The position numbers and the translations under genes were made by a program. From an uncultured Bacteroides sp. (GTDB lineage: Bacteria > Bacteroidota > Bacteroidia > Bacteroidales > UBA11471): 16,568 nucleotides of DNA. Under the pieces are notes generated by a model. That model worked only from the letters and a program-made list of their open reading frames with translations. It did not search any database and was not told the origin of the DNA. Positions 14,181 through 16,568 of this stretch are shown one piece after another. The stretch covers positions 1 through 16,568 of the forward strand of contig CAJLYN010000023.1 in assembly GCA_905210875.1 (NCBI GenBank), in the 5' to 3' direction. Positions within the stretch are counted from its first letter, which is position 1. Each line of letters begins with the position of its first letter.

Positions 14181-15095
14181 TCACCTGACAGAGGCCATAA
14201 ACCCACCGATTGTCTGCCCTGTCATTTGCTTGAAAAAGCGCATTAAATGATTAGGCTCTGAAAAATGCAGACGATAGGCAATCTCTTTTACCGACAAATC
14301 GCCAAATAAGAGATCGCTCTTCACCTCTTGCAGCAAACGCTGCTTCAACAGATGGACTGCCGACAAGCCAAACTCCCTCATGACGGCCTTGTTGAGCGAA
14401 ACCCGACTGATATTCATCATCTCGGCATAATCGGTGACACGAGTCTTCTCGGAAATGTTCTTTTCAAGAAGCTCTTTATACTGATAGGCATAATTATTCA
14501 GAGGAGGCACAAATGGCAGTCCGAAACGGTCAGCATAGAACCGGTTCAATAATAGCAGGAACTGATATAGACAGGCAACAATCATGTGATAGCTATCGGC
14601 AACAGGCTCCCGCAACTCGTTTTTTATTTGAAACAGAAGCCTCAGAAAAGGCGACATCGCCTCTCTGTTCATATCAAAATCTGTGGGATAATCGTGCTGA
14701 TAGCAGTACAGCAGCCTATACATAAAATATTTGTCCGACAGAAAATTATTTATAAACTCCTCTTGAAAGATGAGAAACGTATAGTCCAACTTATCCAAAT
14801 CGACATGCCATTCCTGCAACTGGAAAGGCGATATGACCAACACCATGTCGGGGTGCAGTTCGACTCTCTTACCGGCCAAGAGCATATATCCTTCGGCCCG
14901 ACGGAAGAAATAGAACTCAAAAAAATCTGTCTTATACTGCTTGCTAAGATTAAACCAACCCGGCTTTTCAGAATTATCGGCCGTATTTAATAGAAAATCT
15001 ACGCCACAAGCACTTTTTGAATATTTCAACAAGGAAACAGGCTGCCCCATTTCTCCGAGAAACACCCCTACTCTGTTTTTCTGTCTCATTACCAT
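14181..15095 (-). CDS. AraC-family transcriptional regulator
   Basis: The 304-residue protein has an N-terminal cupin-like ligand/dimer part (about 30-110, including FFEFYFFRRAEGYMLLAGK and the PDMVLVISPFQLQEW turn) and a helical middle. Two helix-turn-helix motifs at about 210-304 make up the AraC DNA-binding domain. The first is YAEMMNISRVSLNKAVMREFG. The second is VKEIAYRLHFSEPNHLMRFFKQMTGQT, with the conserved glycine of the AraC signature at the end. The inducer and target cannot be read. It converges on the radical SAM pair, with 89 bases between their stops, and is not in an operon with it. The start may be M1 or M3. Confidence 0.9.
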   Translation of the reverse strand: MVMRQKNRVGVFLGEMGQPVSLLKYSKSACGVDFLLNTADNSEKPGWFNLSKQYKTDFFEFYFFRRAEGYMLLAGKRVELHPDMVLVISPFQLQEWHVDLDKLDYTFLIFQEEFINNFLSDKYFMYRLLYCYQHDYPTDFDMNREAMSPFLRLLFQIKNELREPVADSYHMIVACLYQFLLLLNRFYADRFGLPFVPPLNNYAYQYKELLEKNISEKTRVTDYAEMMNISRVSLNKAVMREFGLSAVHLLKQRLLQEVKSDLLFGDLSVKEIAYRLHFSEPNHLMRFFKQMTGQTIGGFMASVR

Positions 15096-15409
15096 ATCCG
15101 TTTATTACACATGACAAATCTTTGGTAGTGTTTCATTTAGTGTATCCAAAAAAAATCTTCAGATTTTTTAGTTTGAAAACCATGATAGAAGAGTTGGCCG
15201 TTCCTTGCCAAGAATATCCAACTCACTTATACCACATCAGTTCTCATTAGCACGCTCTATCACGCATGTCTCAACGAGGAGCGCCCCCATCAGGAAAAGA
15301 CATCTGTGCAAAACTGGTACTAAAATCGACATTGTGTCCAAGCAAAGATTCTCATATCGACAAAGATAACTCTTTTATCGACAAGCCTTCGATAAAAGAG
15401 AAAATCGCA
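15096..15409. other. Intergenic stretch between the M48 protease and AraC genes
   Basis: This 314-base stretch holds no recognised gene. An AT-only stem, AAAAAATC (15150-15157) with GATTTTTT (15162-15169) and loop TTCA, lies before the AraC gene; it is weak and may be chance. The terminator of the M48 gene is at 15370-15400. A plus-strand open frame at 15266-15550 is antisense to the protease gene and has no family features. Confidence 0.5.
15370..15400 (-). terminator. 12-bp perfect hairpin after the M48 protease gene
   Basis: CTCTTTTATCGA (15370-15381) and TCGATAAAAGAG (15389-15400) are exact complements around a 7-nt loop. It lies ten bases downstream of the stop codon at 15410. The following minus-strand sequence is T-rich (TTATCTTTG), fitting an intrinsic terminator. 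Confidence 0.65.
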
Positions 15410-16568
15410 TCAATCATACACGATAGCACCACGACGGGCCTCATCGCCGGGTTGTTGCGCTTGCCGATCACGTTGATAGACATATTTCAGAAATGCAATA
15501 CGATAAGCCATTGTCGGATGATCGTCCGTCTTGGCCGACTTCATGTATAAATCGTTCTCGTCCAGTAGTTGAAGCGCCATAATGTAGGCATATCCACCCA
15601 ATCCGATGGCTTCACAGAATCTGTAAGCCATCAGGTCTGACTGAATTTCCTGCTCCCGGGAATATTTAAATTGAAAATAGTAAGCTTCCGACGTAATGGC
15701 ATCATAGAGACGGGTCGAGGTAAGACCAATATTATCGTAGTACGACTGATCATACTCAACACCATTTGCCGCTCCATACATGGTGGTTGCCGTCATCGTC
15801 GCCGCATACAACCCAGCTGCAATACCTCCCCATATCTTGCGTTTCCGCTCTTTCTCATACTGTTTCCAAAGATTCAGCAATGAATGTTGACACAAAAAAT
15901 GAGTCATCTCATGCGCACAGACCCCAAGAAGCAGATGGTTATTGAAATTATATTTCAACACAAGACCACTGGTTAAATATATATGTCCATAGGGTGTCGC
16001 AAAGGCATTTGGATCACTAGCCGGATAAATCCGGAAATCAAGAATTCCAATTCCACTACCACCTGTAAGAGAACGCACAAGACCGCTCTCGATTTCGCCG
16101 GGCTTAAAGGGCGCACACCGCTTCAACGACAGAAAGAGCGCATTCTGACCCGACTGTAACTCGTCCAACGCTTTCTGCAGCATCTTACGTTTCCGCTTCT
16201 TCCCTAACTCCGCCTGCAATTCCACATACGATGCGTCTCTACACATTAGCTGCTGCCAGAAGTCAACGGCAGCATTTGTTGGGACAGGGAATACTCTCGC
16301 GACATCATCGATATCATACTTCTCCAAGTATTCTATAAACTGATTCCGAGTCCTTCGGCTTAAATCCAACTCCATCAACACGGTTTCGCAATTCAACAAG
16401 TGGTTGTAATCATCGGTAGCCTTATCATATCCACATTTACTCGACAAATACAAAAGATTCATGCCCTTATTTTCTTCCCCCATAAAAAAAGAGTTATAGG
16501 CATAGAGATACAATTTCTGCCCCAGCAAATCCTTATTATCGGACAGAAACACTTGGGTGATGTCCAAT
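15410..16568 (-). CDS. M48-family metalloprotease, 5' end outside the window
   Basis: At least 385 residues are visible and the reading frame is open at the window edge. The apparent start at 16567 is only a TTG, so the true start lies beyond it. The zinc motif is H-E-M-T-H at 15913-15899, in GVCAHEMTHFLCQHS. The third ligand is in the E-x3-D motif EIQSD at 15649-15635. The segment NAFATPYGHIYLTSGL before the HExxH motif is typical of M48 peptidases (YcaL/BepA-like). A hydrophobic stretch rich in G, A and T lies between the HExxH and ExxxD motifs, around 15770-15830. The N-terminal part has helical, TPR-like character and is not recognised. Members of the family cleave misfolded or membrane proteins; the exact role here is unknown. 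Confidence 0.82.
   Translation of the reverse strand, partial: LDITQVFLSDNKDLLGQKLYLYAYNSFFMGEENKGMNLLYLSSKCGYDKATDDYNHLLNCETVLMELDLSRRTRNQFIEYLEKYDIDDVARVFPVPTNAAVDFWQQLMCRDASYVELQAELGKKRKRKMLQKALDELQSGQNALFLSLKRCAPFKPGEIESGLVRSLTGGSGIGILDFRIYPASDPNAFATPYGHIYLTSGLVLKYNFNNHLLLGVCAHEMTHFLCQHSLLNLWKQYEKERKRKIWGGIAAGLYAATMTATTMYGAANGVEYDQSYYDNIGLTSTRLYDAITSEAYYFQFKYSREQEIQSDLMAYRFCEAIGLGGYAYIMALQLLDENDLYMKSAKTDDHPTMAYRIAFLKYVYQRDRQAQQPGDEARRGAIVYD

Noticed and set aside
15150..15169. AT-only hairpin as a terminator
   Set aside because: It lacks G/C pairs apart from one, lies upstream of the AraC start, and such A/T runs pair by chance in this composition.
16565..16567. Start codon of the M48 protease
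   Set aside because: The codon is TTG at the very edge of the window and the frame stays open, so the real start probably lies outside.

Overview
The window looks like chromosomal DNA from a gut-type member of the order Bacteroidales. The evidence is -7 boxes of the Bacteroidetes TAnnTTTG type (for example near 2654, 12309 and 12467), A-rich leaders without clear Shine-Dalgarno sequences, and protein families typical of that group: a CzcA-type RND pump fused to a TolC-like protein, a LytS/LytTR two-component system and a radical SAM mobile pair. The genus cannot be fixed from sequence alone. I see no rRNA, tRNA, CRISPR array, transposase or integrase.

Layout. At 48-521 is a small AT-rich gene for a PD-(D/E)XK nuclease-like protein, closed by a perfect 17-bp hairpin. 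At 677-2017 is a two-domain fusion of a YczE/YitT-like membrane protein and a cytidylate kinase-like domain. A small glutaredoxin-like gene (2080-2379, minus) converges on it and is divergent from an AEC-family transporter (2688-3596, plus).

The largest unit is a minus-strand operon from about 10770 down to 3652. It holds a 1447-residue CzcA-TolC fusion, a short lipoprotein membrane-fusion adaptor, a LytS-type histidine kinase and a LytTR response regulator. Gaps are 17 and 18 nt, then a 4-nt overlap. This reads as one metal-efflux module carrying its own regulatory pair. The TM4 signature of the pump (DFG then VDG) is that of divalent-cation HME-RND pumps, not of Cu(I)/Ag(I) pumps. The fusion contains an in-frame signal-peptide-like segment exactly at the pump/TolC junction.

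Next, on the minus strand, are an AlkZ-related protein (11057-11734) and a cytoplasmic FKBP prolyl isomerase (11832-12230). Divergent from these is a two-gene radical SAM operon (12554-13231 and 13216-14091, plus), which I recognise as the 'radical SAM mobile pair' A and B. Its function is unknown to me, and it is the best candidate here for a poorly described system. It converges on an AraC-family regulator (14181-15095, minus). The window ends inside an M48-type metalloprotease gene (15410 to beyond 16568, minus) followed by a 12-bp terminator hairpin.

The four gene-free stretches over 300 bases (2380-2687, 10730-11056, 12231-12553, 15096-15409) hold promoter-like boxes, dyads and a terminator, as listed. 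No further genes were recognised in them.
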